Positions 1 to 7,051 of a stretch of 27,887 bases of DNA are shown here, one piece after another (within the stretch, counting starts at the first letter, position 1; each line of letters starts with the position of its first letter). The DNA comes from Candidatus Kuenenbacteria bacterium CG08_land_8_20_14_0_20_37_23. GTDB taxonomy: Bacteria > Patescibacteriota > Patescibacteriia > UBA2196 > GWA2-42-15. Where the stretch lies: the NCBI GenBank assembly GCA_002778965.1, contig PEXX01000032.1, forward strand, positions 1-27,887. Direction: 5' to 3'. The notes below the pieces were generated by a model, which worked only from the letters and a program-made list of their open reading frames with translations, did not search any database and was not told the origin of the DNA. The position numbers and the translations under genes were made by a program.

Positions 1-20
1 TAATTTAATCAATGTTAATT

Positions 21-40
21 ATATCAATACTTATTGATAT
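21..40. repeat. Perfect AT-rich dyad, candidate operator
   Basis: ATATCAATA and TATTGATAT flank a two-base centre (CT), giving 9-bp arms. The dyad lies about 20 bp upstream of the promoter at 61-89, where a regulator could bind. That role is inference; AT-rich DNA yields such dyads by chance fairly often. Confidence 0.4.
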
Positions 41-60
41 TGTATTAAATTTAATTTTGG

Positions 61-89
61 TTGTCAAATTATAATTTTTTTGATATGAT
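61..89 (+). promoter_or_regulatory. Sigma-70-type promoter with extended -10
   Basis: The -35 box TTGTCA (61-66) is followed by exactly 17 bp and the -10 box TATGAT (84-89), with a TG extension at 81-82. Transcription would begin near 96. No intact gene follows for 600 bp, only GC-rich palindromes, so the product would be a structured RNA or the relic of a lost gene. Confidence 0.5.
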
Positions 90-166
90 GAATTCATATT
101 TTGGCGGCGCATTTTGCTTTGCGAAATACGGCCTCCAATTCCGCCGAAAAAAAATCGTCCCCGCGA

Positions 167-235
167 GGGCGTGGCGGAAAGGGGTTAAAAAGACACAGTG
201 TGTCTTTTTAACGGGGGAGGAATTCCGCCACGCCC
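167..235. repeat. Nested long palindrome
   Basis: An outer inverted repeat of 13 bp (167-179 with 223-235, core GGCGTGGCGGAA) encloses an inner perfect one of 14 bp around a single base (184-197 with 199-212, core TTAAAAAGACACA). The T-run is inside the stem rather than after it, so this is not a standard terminator. It resembles REP/MITE-like intergenic elements. The open frames crossing it on both strands follow from the symmetry and are not genes. Confidence 0.7.
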
Positions 236-244
236 GAGCCGTAG

Positions 245-260
245 TCCGCCAGCAGGCGGA
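245..260. repeat. Short GC palindrome
   Basis: TCCGCC and GGCGGA face each other across AGCA. It belongs to the palindrome cluster that fills 97-440 and has the look of a small dispersed repeat. Confidence 0.55.
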
Positions 261-298
261 TAAACTCCGCCGTTTCCGCCGTCTTGGTATCAAGACAT

Positions 299-381
299 CA
301 AAGCAAAACAATTTTCAAATCCTTTTAAGAAAAATTTGGCGGGCGGGCGTTAAAAAATTGAAAGAAAATTGTTTTGCTTTG
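299..381. repeat. 18-bp inverted repeat with 47-bp spacer
   Basis: The arms at 299-316 and 364-381 are perfect complements (core AAGCAAAACAATTTTC). The spacer contains a GGCGGGCGGGCG run. Together with 167-260 this makes the region a compound palindromic element, either a MITE-like relic or a folded RNA driven by the promoter at 61-89. Confidence 0.6.
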
Positions 382-476
382 CTCGCCGGAATTCGGCTAG
401 CGGAAACGCGGAGCGGAATCATTCGAGCGATTGCCGCTTGAAAAAGGTTCGAGCTTCGTTCAGCAATTGCGACCAA

Positions 477-587
477 CTTAAACTTTCTGGCAAAACAGCT
501 ATCATCGTTTCTCATCATGAGATATTGAGAGAAATTTGCGATAGATGCTATATTGTTAAGGACCATCCTTTGACCGGAGTTTCCTAG
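477..587 (+). pseudogene. Possible remnant of an ABC-type ATPase C-terminus
   Basis: The frame ending in TAG at 587 reads KTAIIVSHHEILREICDR, then YIVKDHPLTGVS. The pattern (hydrophobic strand, S-H, about 8 residues, C/A-D-R) resembles the H-loop region of ABC transporter ATPases. Nothing upstream in this frame looks like the rest of such a protein; it runs into the palindrome cluster. I read it as a decayed 3' end, possibly cut by insertion of the repeat element. A chance open frame is a serious alternative. Confidence 0.3.
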
Positions 588-593
588 CTGGGC

Positions 594-608
594 GCCAACT
601 TCGTTGGC
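594..608. repeat. Short hairpin
   Basis: GCCAAC and GTTGGC pair across TTC just after the remnant at 477-587. There is no T-run behind it, so it is only a weak terminator candidate. Confidence 0.35.
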
Positions 609-714
609 ACCGCCGTCAAAAATTATCCTTTACTATTTTTAATTTATGATGTAGCATTAAAATAGTTGAAAAGAAATATAATTATTACTTTAGTTCTACT
701 ACCACGATATTAGT

Positions 715-912
715 ATGTCAAACATAACTAAAAATTTAAGAAAGTTGAGAAAAGCCAAAGGGCTTTCGCAAGAGAAACTGGCAAGATTCGCCGATGTCGC
801 TAATAATACGATTATTAAAATTGAAGCTGGCAAAAACCAGAATCCAACGCTTGACACTCTTAAAAAAATATCCAAAGCCCTTGAGGTGAGCGTTGACGAT
901 TTAATAAGCTAA
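715..912 (+). CDS. Small XRE-family HTH transcriptional regulator
   Basis: This 65-aa protein is almost entirely one helix-turn-helix domain of the Cro/C1 (XRE) type. The typical pattern is present: an N-terminal helix (residues 4-14), the GLSQEKLA turn and recognition segment (about 17-24), the NTIIKIEAGKNQNP segment (31-44) and the LEVSVDDLI ending. There is no ligand-binding or protease domain, so it probably acts as a dimeric DNA-binding protein. A TATAAT box at 677-682 would give a leader of about 26 nt; its -35 is poor. cysS starts 11 nt after its stop, so the two may be co-transcribed. Targets are unknown; the dyad at 21-40 is one candidate. Stand-alone XRE proteins can also be antitoxins, but no toxin partner is adjacent. 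Confidence 0.85.
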   Translation: MSNITKNLRKLRKAKGLSQEKLARFADVANNTIIKIEAGKNQNPTLDTLKKISKALEVSVDDLIS

Positions 913-923
913 ACTTTTTACTT

Positions 924-2354
924 ATGCTAAAATTCTATAATACTCTAACTAGAAAAAAACAGATTTTTCAACCAATTGAAAAAAATATTGTTAAAATATA
1001 CACCTGCGGACCAACTGTTTATAATTATGCTCATATTGGAAATCTAAGCGCGTATTTGTTTGCTGATTTATTAAAAAGATATTTAAGATATTCGGGATAT
1101 AAAATAGTTGATGTAATGAATTTAACAGACGTTGACGATAAGACCATAAATGCTTCACAAGATCACAATCAATCATTAAGACAGTATACATCTTTTTTCA
1201 TCAATACATTATTGGAAGATTTTGAAAAATTAAATATCACTAATCCTAAAGTTTTTTGCAGAGCGACTGAACATATTAGTGAAATGATTAATTTAGTTCA
1301 AGATTTAATTGATAAGGGTTATGCTTATCAGGCCGATGATGGGTCGGTGTACTACAAAATAGATAGTTTTGGAGATTATGGAAAATTTGCTCAACTCAAA
1401 AAAAATAAATTAAAAAATAATGCCAGCGGAAGAATGATCAGTGATGAATATAAGAAAGAAGAGGCCACTGATTTTGTTTTATGGAAAAAATTGAGCGAAA
1501 AAGATGGCGAAGTTTATTGGGATTCACCATTTGGTAGAGGACGACCAGGTTGGCACATCGAATGTTCTGCCATGAGTATGAAATATTTAGGCGAAACCTT
1601 TGATATCCACACCGGAGCGATTGATTTGATATTTCCTCATCATCAAAATGAAATTGCCCAAAGTGAGGCCGCAACAGGAAAACAATTTGTTCATTTTTGG
1701 TTGCATAGGAGTTTTTTAAAAATTGACGGTAAAAAAATGTCGAAAAGTCTAAGGAATATATATACCTTGAAAGATATTCTGAAGAAAATTTCAAATCCAT
1801 TAGTTTTTAGATATTTAGTTTTAACTAATCATTATAGGTCAAGTTTAAATTTTACTTTTGATTCGCTTGAAGCATCTCTAAATTCGTTAAATAGATTTCA
1901 AGATTTTATCGATCGACTTACGAAAGTTAAAGATTTAGACATTAATGATGAATCGAGTTTAAAAGAAATAAATATTAACATAAAAAAAACATTGGATAGA
2001 TTCAAAGAGTATATGGACGACGATCTAAACACACCGAAGGCAATTGCCGATCTTTTTTGTTTTATGAATAAGATCAACAAGATGATTATCAAAAATGAAG
2101 TCGGCGTTAATGGTTCTGAATTAATAAGAAAATTTATAAAAAATATAAATGAAGTTTGGGGTTTTTTGGATATTCCGGCGGAAAGAATAGATGAAAAATT
2201 TAAAAATAAAATCGAAAATTTAATTCAAAAAAGAAATGAATATCGACTCTCTAAAAATTGGGAAGAGGCTGATAAAATTAAAAACAACTTGTTAAAAATA
2301 AAAGTGGCAGTTAAAGACGGGAAAGAAACAACCGAGTGGAAGATTATAAAATAG
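924..2354 (+). CDS. cysS: Cysteinyl-tRNA synthetase
   Basis: Class I aminoacyl-tRNA synthetase that charges tRNA-Cys with cysteine in the cytoplasm, using ATP. The 476-aa length is normal for the family. Visible landmarks are the HIGH-type signature HIGN (37-40), the KMSKS loop (271-275) and the four zinc ligands that select cysteine: C28 in YTCGPTVYN, C214 in GWHIEC, and H239 and E243 in HHQNE. The helical anticodon-recognition domain fills the C-terminal third. It lies 11 nt behind the XRE gene and is followed by a weak AT-rich inverted repeat. By eye it is more AT-rich than most genes in the window (many aaa, tta and ata codons), which may mark different ancestry. Identification is secure. 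Confidence 0.97.
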   Translation: MLKFYNTLTRKKQIFQPIEKNIVKIYTCGPTVYNYAHIGNLSAYLFADLLKRYLRYSGYKIVDVMNLTDVDDKTINASQDHNQSLRQYTSFFINTLLEDFEKLNITNPKVFCRATEHISEMINLVQDLIDKGYAYQADDGSVYYKIDSFGDYGKFAQLKKNKLKNNASGRMISDEYKKEEATDFVLWKKLSEKDGEVYWDSPFGRGRPGWHIECSAMSMKYLGETFDIHTGAIDLIFPHHQNEIAQSEAATGKQFVHFWLHRSFLKIDGKKMSKSLRNIYTLKDILKKISNPLVFRYLVLTNHYRSSLNFTFDSLEASLNSLNRFQDFIDRLTKVKDLDINDESSLKEININIKKTLDRFKEYMDDDLNTPKAIADLFCFMNKINKMIIKNEVGVNGSELIRKFIKNINEVWGFLDIPAERIDEKFKNKIENLIQKRNEYRLSKNWEEADKIKNNLLKIKVAVKDGKETTEWKIIK

Positions 2355-2385
2355 TAAAATATAAAGAAGATGAATTAATTTTTAG

Positions 2386-2413
2386 AAGAATTTAACAAAT
2401 AGAATTCTTTAAT
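2386..2413 (+). terminator. Weak possible terminator after cysS
   Basis: AAGAATT (2386-2392) and AATTCTT (2403-2409) pair across ten bases, followed by a T-rich stretch. The stem is all A-T except one pair, so termination would be inefficient. Confidence 0.25.
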
Positions 2414-2502
2414 AATTTTAGATTCATATCTTTTCATCAAAAGGGCATTTGAAACAACACTAATTGACTATGTAATTTTGATTATTAATTAAAAAAACGT
2501 TT

Positions 2503-3240
2503 ATGGATAAACAAAAATTTATAGTTTTTCTTGTTGTGATTGTGTGTTTTACAGCGGTGCTTGTTACTGGTGCAGTCTATCTTGGCAAGCGGGATAATGA
2601 CAACAACTATTTCTCTGTATCGGCTACTGGTAAAATTTATGCTAAGCCCGATATTGCCAATTTGACAATCGGTTTTCAGACAGAAACAAAAAAGACGGCG
2701 GCTCTCGCAGTCGCGGAAAACTCGGATAAGATGAATAAGATTATCGCCGCCTTGAAGGTCTTGGGTATTGAGGAGAAAGATTTGAAAACCACAAATTACA
2801 CATTAAATCCGATCTACAACTGGACTCAAAATAAAGGCCAAGAGCTTCAGGGCTATCAGGTCGGCCAAAACGTCACTATTAAGGTAAGAGATCTTGATAA
2901 AATTGGAAAAGCCATCGCGAGCACGGCAGAACAAGGCGCTAATCAAGTCGGTAATATATCATTTACAATAGATGACGAGGAAGAGCTCCGGACAGAAGCC
3001 AGAAGGCAAGCTATTAACCAAGCCAAAGAGAAAGCCTTGGCCATTGTGCTTGAGTCCGGCATTAAGCTCGGCAAAATAGTTAATGTTTATGAGAATCAGG
3101 TTTATTATCCAATGCCGATGGCCGATAAGTCAGATATGGCCTATGGCATGGGCGGCGGTAATGAAATTTCCGCACCCGGCATTGAGGCGGGCGAGAACGA
3201 AGTCAGAGTGGAAGTGAGCGTGGTCTATGAAGTGAAGTAG
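2503..3240 (+). CDS. SIMPL-domain (DUF541, YggE-like) exported protein
   Basis: The 245-aa protein starts with one membrane segment (about 5-28, very hydrophobic), then an extracytoplasmic SIMPL domain. Family signs are the strand VSATGKIYAKPDIANLTIGF near 39-58, a helix rich in A, N and K, then LGIEEKDLKTTNYTLNPIY, and later QAINQAKEKALAIV with a final VSVVYEV strand. Members (E. coli YggE, Brucella BP26) form oligomeric shells or channels and are linked to stress tolerance; the biochemical role is not settled. The N-terminal segment could be an uncleaved anchor, since no clear signal-peptidase site follows. The gene has a 148-bp upstream gap with a TTGACT box at 2464-2469, and ends 20 nt before a bidirectional terminator. 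Confidence 0.88.
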   Translation: MDKQKFIVFLVVIVCFTAVLVTGAVYLGKRDNDNNYFSVSATGKIYAKPDIANLTIGFQTETKKTAALAVAENSDKMNKIIAALKVLGIEEKDLKTTNYTLNPIYNWTQNKGQELQGYQVGQNVTIKVRDLDKIGKAIASTAEQGANQVGNISFTIDDEEELRTEARRQAINQAKEKALAIVLESGIKLGKIVNVYENQVYYPMPMADKSDMAYGMGGGNEISAPGIEAGENEVRVEVSVVYEVK

Positions 3241-3259
3241 AGGATTGAACATAATTAAA

Positions 3260-3293
3260 AAAATGGACAAAGTATAAACACTCTGCCCATTTT
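3260..3293. terminator. Bidirectional Rho-independent terminator
   Basis: Fourteen-base arms (3260-3273 and 3280-3293) pair across a 6-nt loop. Two A-C mismatches on the plus strand become G-U pairs in the minus-strand RNA, which also has a run of eight U after the stem, so the minus direction is the stronger. It ends the SIMPL gene (stop at 3240) and would end the minus-strand remnant whose stop is at 3310-3312. Confidence 0.7.
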
Positions 3294-3309
3294 GGTTATT
3301 CAAGAATTT

Positions 3310-3492
3310 TTAAAAATATACTAGGACAATTACAACTGCGGCAACGATCAGTATTATGATTATCCATTTCCAACATTTTTTTAATGTTGTAAAAAAGATT
3401 ATTGGCGCCAAAATTATCACCAAAATGGCCGCTCAGAAAAAAATTTGGTTGCCAACAATGGCCTTAGCAAAAAGGAATGCGGACTTGACTAA
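3310..3492 (-). pseudogene. Broken small membrane protein
   Basis: On the minus strand an open stretch of 40 codons (3432 down to the TAA at 3310-3312) reads AAILVIILAPIIFFTTLKK, then CWKWIIIILIVAAVVIVLVYF: two hydrophobic helices separated by a KK-C-WK turn. Upstream in the same frame, beyond a TGA at 3433-3435, the reading SAFLFAKAIVGNQIFF continues in the same style but has no ATG. The simplest view is a gene of about 60 codons interrupted by a stop. Its 3' end lies 17 nt from a terminator that works best in this direction, which supports it having been a real gene. A shorter product from TTG or GTG near 3420 is possible. No family recognised. Confidence 0.45.
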
Positions 3493-3513
3493 TTTTGTAT
3501 TTTATGCTTAGAT
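3485..3513 (+). promoter_or_regulatory. Promoter of the small lipoprotein gene
   Basis: TTGACT (3485-3490) is followed after 17 bp by TTAGAT (3508-3513), with a TG extension at 3505-3506. The start would be near 3520, leaving a 35-nt leader that includes the strong ribosome-binding site at 3540-3549. Confidence 0.4.
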
Positions 3514-3539
3514 TATTTCTGTAAAACAAAAACACCCGG

Positions 3540-3549
3540 AGGAGGTGAT
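3540..3549 (+). promoter_or_regulatory. Perfect Shine-Dalgarno sequence
   Basis: AGGAGGTGAT is the full complement of the usual 16S rRNA 3' tail. Its GGAGG core ends 9 nt before the ATG at 3555. It stands out because most other genes here begin without a recognisable Shine-Dalgarno sequence. Confidence 0.85.
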
Positions 3550-3554
3550 ATATC

Positions 3555-3809
3555 ATGGGTAAAAAAATTTTAATTTTAGCGTTTATTATTATTATTTGTA
3601 GTTGTAGCTGTGACATCGGTCACAGGGGCCACTACGATGTAATCGACTCTCCGTCCACTTCGTCCTGGATAGTCAGGACGGACTCTGGCCGTGAAGTGAA
3701 CGTATTCCCCTACGGGGGGTACGTTTACGAGTACTCATCAAAGGGTGAGCATATATTTACGCGTACTAGGTGGCCAGGCAAGGGAAAGACAACCACGTTT
3801 CCCGATTGA
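3555..3809 (+). CDS. Small putative lipoprotein of unknown function
   Basis: This 84-aa protein starts with two lysines and a hydrophobic stretch (5-14), then a cysteine cluster (C15, C17, C19). ICSC at 14-17 or SCSC at 16-19 fits a loose lipobox, so it is probably lipid-anchored outside the membrane. The mature part has short beta-like segments (SSWIVRTDSGREVNVFPYGG, YVYEYSS, HIFTRTRWPG) rich in S, T, R, G and Y, suggesting a small beta fold. I do not recognise the family. It is a complete unit: promoter at 3485, consensus Shine-Dalgarno, and a strong terminator at 3849. By eye it is more GC-rich and uses different codons than its neighbours. Expression is expected to be high; transfer from elsewhere is possible. 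Confidence 0.7.
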   Translation: MGKKILILAFIIIICSCSCDIGHRGHYDVIDSPSTSSWIVRTDSGREVNVFPYGGYVYEYSSKGEHIFTRTRWPGKGKTTTFPD

Positions 3810-3834
3810 GGCCTGAGGCCATCCGAGGCCATCC
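3808..3834 (+). repeat. Tandem 10-mer at the gene end
   Basis: GAGGCCATCC occurs twice in a row (3815-3824, 3825-3834), preceded by a partial copy GAGGCC (3808-3813). The first copies also form GGCCT-G-AGGCC, a small hairpin overlapping the TGA stop of the lipoprotein gene. Confidence 0.6.
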
Positions 3835-3848
3835 AAAAAAGTAAGCTT

Positions 3849-3898
3849 GGCACTTAATTATTTTTGTTTCGAAAATAATTAAGTGCCATTTTTTTATT
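3849..3898 (+). terminator. Strong Rho-independent terminator
   Basis: A perfect 16-bp stem (3849-3864 with 3872-3887, GGCACTTAATTATTTT in the 5' arm) closes a 7-nt loop and is followed by ATTTTTTTATT. It ends the small lipoprotein transcript and insulates the M16 promoter downstream. Confidence 0.9.
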
Positions 3899-3952
3899 CC
3901 TTGGTAAACTGGGGAAAACCTGAAATTAAAATGAAAAACAAAATACGTTTAT

Positions 3953-3981
3953 TTTTAGTTTTACGCAGTATGTGTTATAAT
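3953..3981 (+). promoter_or_regulatory. Extended -10 promoter of the peptidase operon
   Basis: A perfect TATAAT (3976-3981) has the TG extension at 3973-3974; the -35 position (3953-3958) is only T-rich. The start would be near 3988, giving a leader of 31-40 nt to the original ATG codons at 4019 and 4028. Confidence 0.55.
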
Positions 3982-4018
3982 TAAATTAAAATATAGACAT
4001 CCGCTGATAATAGAAAAT

Positions 4019-5286
4019 ATGTTCCAGATGAATACTCTCAAAAATAGACTAAAGTTATCACTCATTATATGCCGGATTCACACGGCGTGACAGCAGGTAT
4101 TTTTGTCGGCACTGGTTCGCGTTATGAAAATTCCGGCCATGCCGGCATTTCCCATTTTCTTGAGCATATGTTTTTTAAGGGTACAAAAAAAAGACCAACG
4201 CCGGCTGATATTTCAAGAAGCATTGAAGCTATCGGCGGACACGCGAATGCCGCTACCAGCCAGGATTACACTTTTTTTTATAATCAAGTCCCGCCTTCGC
4301 ACGCCCGCACAGCGCTGGAAGTCTTGTCGGACATGATAAACAATTCTCTTTTTGAACGTGACGCTATCACGCGCGAAAAATTGGTCGTGCTGGAAGAACT
4401 AAATATGTACCTTGATACTCCAAGCCGTTATGTTTATGATATTCTCATGAATTTGACTTGGCCGCGCACCGATCTTGGCCGTGATGTAATTGGCGCGCAG
4501 AGCAGCATCAATGCCATTCAAAGACAAGACATACTTGATTACATCAATGCGAATTATCAGCCGCAGAATACAGTCGTGAGCGTTGCCGGCAAATTCAGCC
4601 GGGCTGCAATTTTAAAAGATATAGATAAATATTTCGGTTCTGCCGAAAACAAGAAATTGCCAGTTTTTAAAAAAGTCCGCGACACGCAAACCCGCGCGCG
4701 CGTCCATATTCATACGAAAAAAACAGATCAAGTCCACCTCGCTCTTGGCGTGCCATCTCTGCCATACAACCATAAAGACGAACCGGCGCTTACGCTGCTT
4801 GATACGATTCTTGGCAGTAATATGAGCTCGCGCTTATTTCTGAATATACGCGAGCGGCAAGGATTGTGTTATTCCATACATTCTTTTGTTGAGAAATTCG
4901 CGGAAACCGGACTTTTTGGCATCGCGGCTGGATTAAATACCGCTAAAATCAATGAGGCCATAAGATCCATCGTCGGGGAACTCGTAAAACTTACCAAGGA
5001 AAAAGTGTCCAGTTCTGAACTAGACAACGCAAAAGAATATTTGAAAGGAAATTTGTATCTTCAGATGGATAGCACTGATTATATGGCGATTTGGTATGGC
5101 GGTCAAGGACTTTTCGGTAAAAATATAAAAACGCCCGAACGCAAGATAGATGAATTGTCGCGAGTCAAAGAAAATGATATAATTAGATTAGCTGGGAAAT
5201 TATTCAGAAAAGAAAAATTCAATCTTGCCGTCATTGGACCATTTGGCGAAAAAGATGAAAAGAGGTTTTTAAAATTATTAAATTAA
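4019..5286 (+). CDS. M16-family zinc peptidase with frameshifted N-terminus
   Basis: Member of the insulinase/processing-peptidase family (PqqL, YmxG and MPP-like). The intact frame from ATG 4069 (405 aa) has the inverted zinc motif HFLEH (29-33 counted from 4069), a glutamate in VVLEEL (109-110) as third ligand, and the C-terminal domain signature SSRLFLNIRERQGLCYSIHS. The first beta strand lies in another frame: ATG 4019 or 4028 reads MNTLKNRLKLSLI, exactly what precedes MPDSHGVTAG in relatives, but one base is missing at about 4067-4068. The cell therefore makes a shortened protein from 4069, or uses a -1 slip, or the base is a sequencing error. The AI-2E gene follows after 17 nt. The exact proteolytic substrate is unknown. 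Confidence 0.85.
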
Positions 5287-5303
5287 ATTAAATTGTAAAA
5301 ACT

Positions 5304-6350
5304 ATGCCTCCTGCCAAAACTCTTCCTGATATATCGTATGTGTCAATTATCAAAGTAATTTTTGTTTTGCTGGTAACTTTTTTTGCCTATCTTATCAGAG
5401 ACGCGATTGCCCTTCTTTTTATATCAGTTATTTTCGCCGCCGCCATTGGCCCATGGGTAGATTGGCTTCACAGATATAAATTTCCTCGCGGAGTTTCGGT
5501 CCTGATGATTTATATTGTTCTGTTGGCTCTTTTTTCTCTAGTAGTAGTTTTAATGATTCCTCCGATAACTGAACAGGTTGGGCAAATCGCCGGCAATATT
5601 CCGGCTTATTATGAGAAAATATCAATTGGCGTCCATACTTTGCAAAATCAAGCAGTAGAAGGCAATGCCGCGATTAGCGGCGATTCAATTATTGGCGCTC
5701 TTGAGAGTTTAAGCGCCACGCTCGCCCAAACCACAAAAAGTATTTTTGTAACCATTACCAGTATTTTTGGCGGTCTTTTTTCTTTGCTAATAGTGCTTGT
5801 TATTACTTTTTATATTGTTGTTGAAGAAGATGCATTGAAAAAATTTGTCAAATTTATCACTCCAGGAAAATATCGCTCATATTCCGTTGACTTAATAGAC
5901 AGAATGCAATTAAAAATCGGACTCTGGTTGCGCGGGCAACTTTTTTTATGTTTGATTGTCGGTATTTTAGCCTATTTCGGCTTGATATTGCTTGGTGTGA
6001 AATACGCTTTGGTTCTGGCTTTAGTGGCTGGAATTTTTGAAATAATTCCATATCTCGGACCATGGCTTGGAGCCGTTCCGGCGATTTTGGTTGCCTCAAG
6101 CGATTCTTTTTGGAAAGTGCTTTTAGTAGCTGGTTTATATCTTATTATTCAACAGCTTGAGAATAATATCATTGTACCAAAGGTAATGCAAAAAATGGTC
6201 GGCCTTAATCCGATTATTGTTATTATGGCTATCCTTGTCGGGGCTAAGATCGGCGGAGTAGTCGGCGCGCTTTTGGGCGTGCCAGTCGCCGCCGCTGTTG
6301 GCGTTTATGTGTCCGACTTTCTAAAAGAAAAAGACGGAATTTCGCTTTAA
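5304..6350 (+). CDS. AI-2E family transporter (PerM/YdiK/TqsA-like)
   Basis: A 348-aa polytopic membrane protein. Hydrophobic segments lie at about 14-30, 32-48 and 59-82, then a more polar extracytoplasmic stretch (about 85-140), and four or five further segments to the end, the usual AI-2E permease layout. Family-typical pieces are the PPITEQV start of the polar part, KYRSYSVDLIDRMQLKIGLW before the second membrane block, FEIIPYLGPWLGAVPAI, and QQLENNIIVPKVMQKMVGLN. Members export autoinducer-2 or act as sodium/proton antiporters; substrate cannot be assigned from sequence. It sits between the M16 peptidase (17-nt gap) and rsmI (6-nt gap), so the three are probably one transcript. Start is ATG with no clear Shine-Dalgarno. 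Confidence 0.9.
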   Translation: MPPAKTLPDISYVSIIKVIFVLLVTFFAYLIRDAIALLFISVIFAAAIGPWVDWLHRYKFPRGVSVLMIYIVLLALFSLVVVLMIPPITEQVGQIAGNIPAYYEKISIGVHTLQNQAVEGNAAISGDSIIGALESLSATLAQTTKSIFVTITSIFGGLFSLLIVLVITFYIVVEEDALKKFVKFITPGKYRSYSVDLIDRMQLKIGLWLRGQLFLCLIVGILAYFGLILLGVKYALVLALVAGIFEIIPYLGPWLGAVPAILVASSDSFWKVLLVAGLYLIIQQLENNIIVPKVMQKMVGLNPIIVIMAILVGAKIGGVVGALLGVPVAAAVGVYVSDFLKEKDGISL

Positions 6351-6356
6351 TTTTTT

Positions 6357-7046
6357 ATGCTATATATTGTCGCTACTCCTATTGGCAATCTAGAGGACAT
6401 CACTTTACGGGCTTTACGTATTTTGCGTGAAGTTGATTTTATTTTGGCCGAGGACACACGCATAACAAAAAGACTGCTTGAACATTATGGGATTGACAAG
6501 CCGATGATAAGTTATCATCATCATTCTGATCAAAAGAAAATTGATCAAATTGCCGCTCTGCTTGAACAGGGTAAAAATTTGGCTCTGGTGACCGATGCCG
6601 GCACTCCTGGCATTAGCGATCCTGGTAACAAGTTGATTTACGAACTGATCGTAAAATTTAATAACCGCCTGGAAATCGTGCCAATTCCAGGACCATCCGC
6701 TTTGACCTCCGCTCTTTCCATTTCGGGATTTCCAACTGACAAATTTTTGTTCCTGGGTTTTATACCTCACAGAAAAGGCAGGCAAAAATTTTTGAGCGAA
6801 GTTTTAGAAAATGACAAGACGGTTATTTTTTATGAATCATGCCATCGGATAGTTAAGTGTCTTGAACAGTTAAGCGAGTTAATTAAGACAAGCGATATCA
6901 TCAAGCCAGTCGTTGTTTGCCGGGAGCTTACAAAAAAATTTGAGACAGTCTATCGCGGGAACATTGGCGCAGTTTTGGAGGACATTAAAAATGATCCGTT
7001 GAAGGGCGAGTATACGGTGATAGTCGGCTGGCGCGGGCACATTTGA
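6357..7046 (+). CDS. rsmI: 16S rRNA (cytidine1402-2'-O)-methyltransferase RsmI
   Basis: RsmI puts the 2'-O-methyl group on C1402 in the decoding centre of 16S rRNA, using SAM. The tetrapyrrole-methylase fold is clear: MLYIVATPIGNLEDITLRAL at the start, AEDTR (31-35), LVTDAGTPGISDPG (about 79-92), PIPGPSALTSALSISGFP and FLGFIPHRKGRQ. At 229 aa it is shorter than the usual 270-290; it ends after the catalytic domain and lacks the small C-terminal helical domain. I take this as a lineage-typical reduction, because the end (YTVIVGW) matches the natural end of that domain. Its TGA stop is at 7044-7046. The next gene starts at 7052, or overlaps it if a TTG is used. It is co-directional with the AI-2E gene at 6-nt spacing. 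Confidence 0.95.
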   Translation: MLYIVATPIGNLEDITLRALRILREVDFILAEDTRITKRLLEHYGIDKPMISYHHHSDQKKIDQIAALLEQGKNLALVTDAGTPGISDPGNKLIYELIVKFNNRLEIVPIPGPSALTSALSISGFPTDKFLFLGFIPHRKGRQKFLSEVLENDKTVIFYESCHRIVKCLEQLSELIKTSDIIKPVVVCRELTKKFETVYRGNIGAVLEDIKNDPLKGEYTVIVGWRGHI

Positions 7047-7051
7047 AATTT

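Noticed and set aside
61..441. Long open frames on both strands over the palindromes
   Set aside because: Their openness follows from symmetric GC-rich repeats; translations are basic, repetitive and overlap on both strands, and the plus frame would start on TTG at the -35 box.
3433..3435. TGA read as glycine (Gracilibacteria/SR1 code)
   Set aside because: rsmI, secA and two small genes end at TGA exactly where their families end, so TGA is a stop here.
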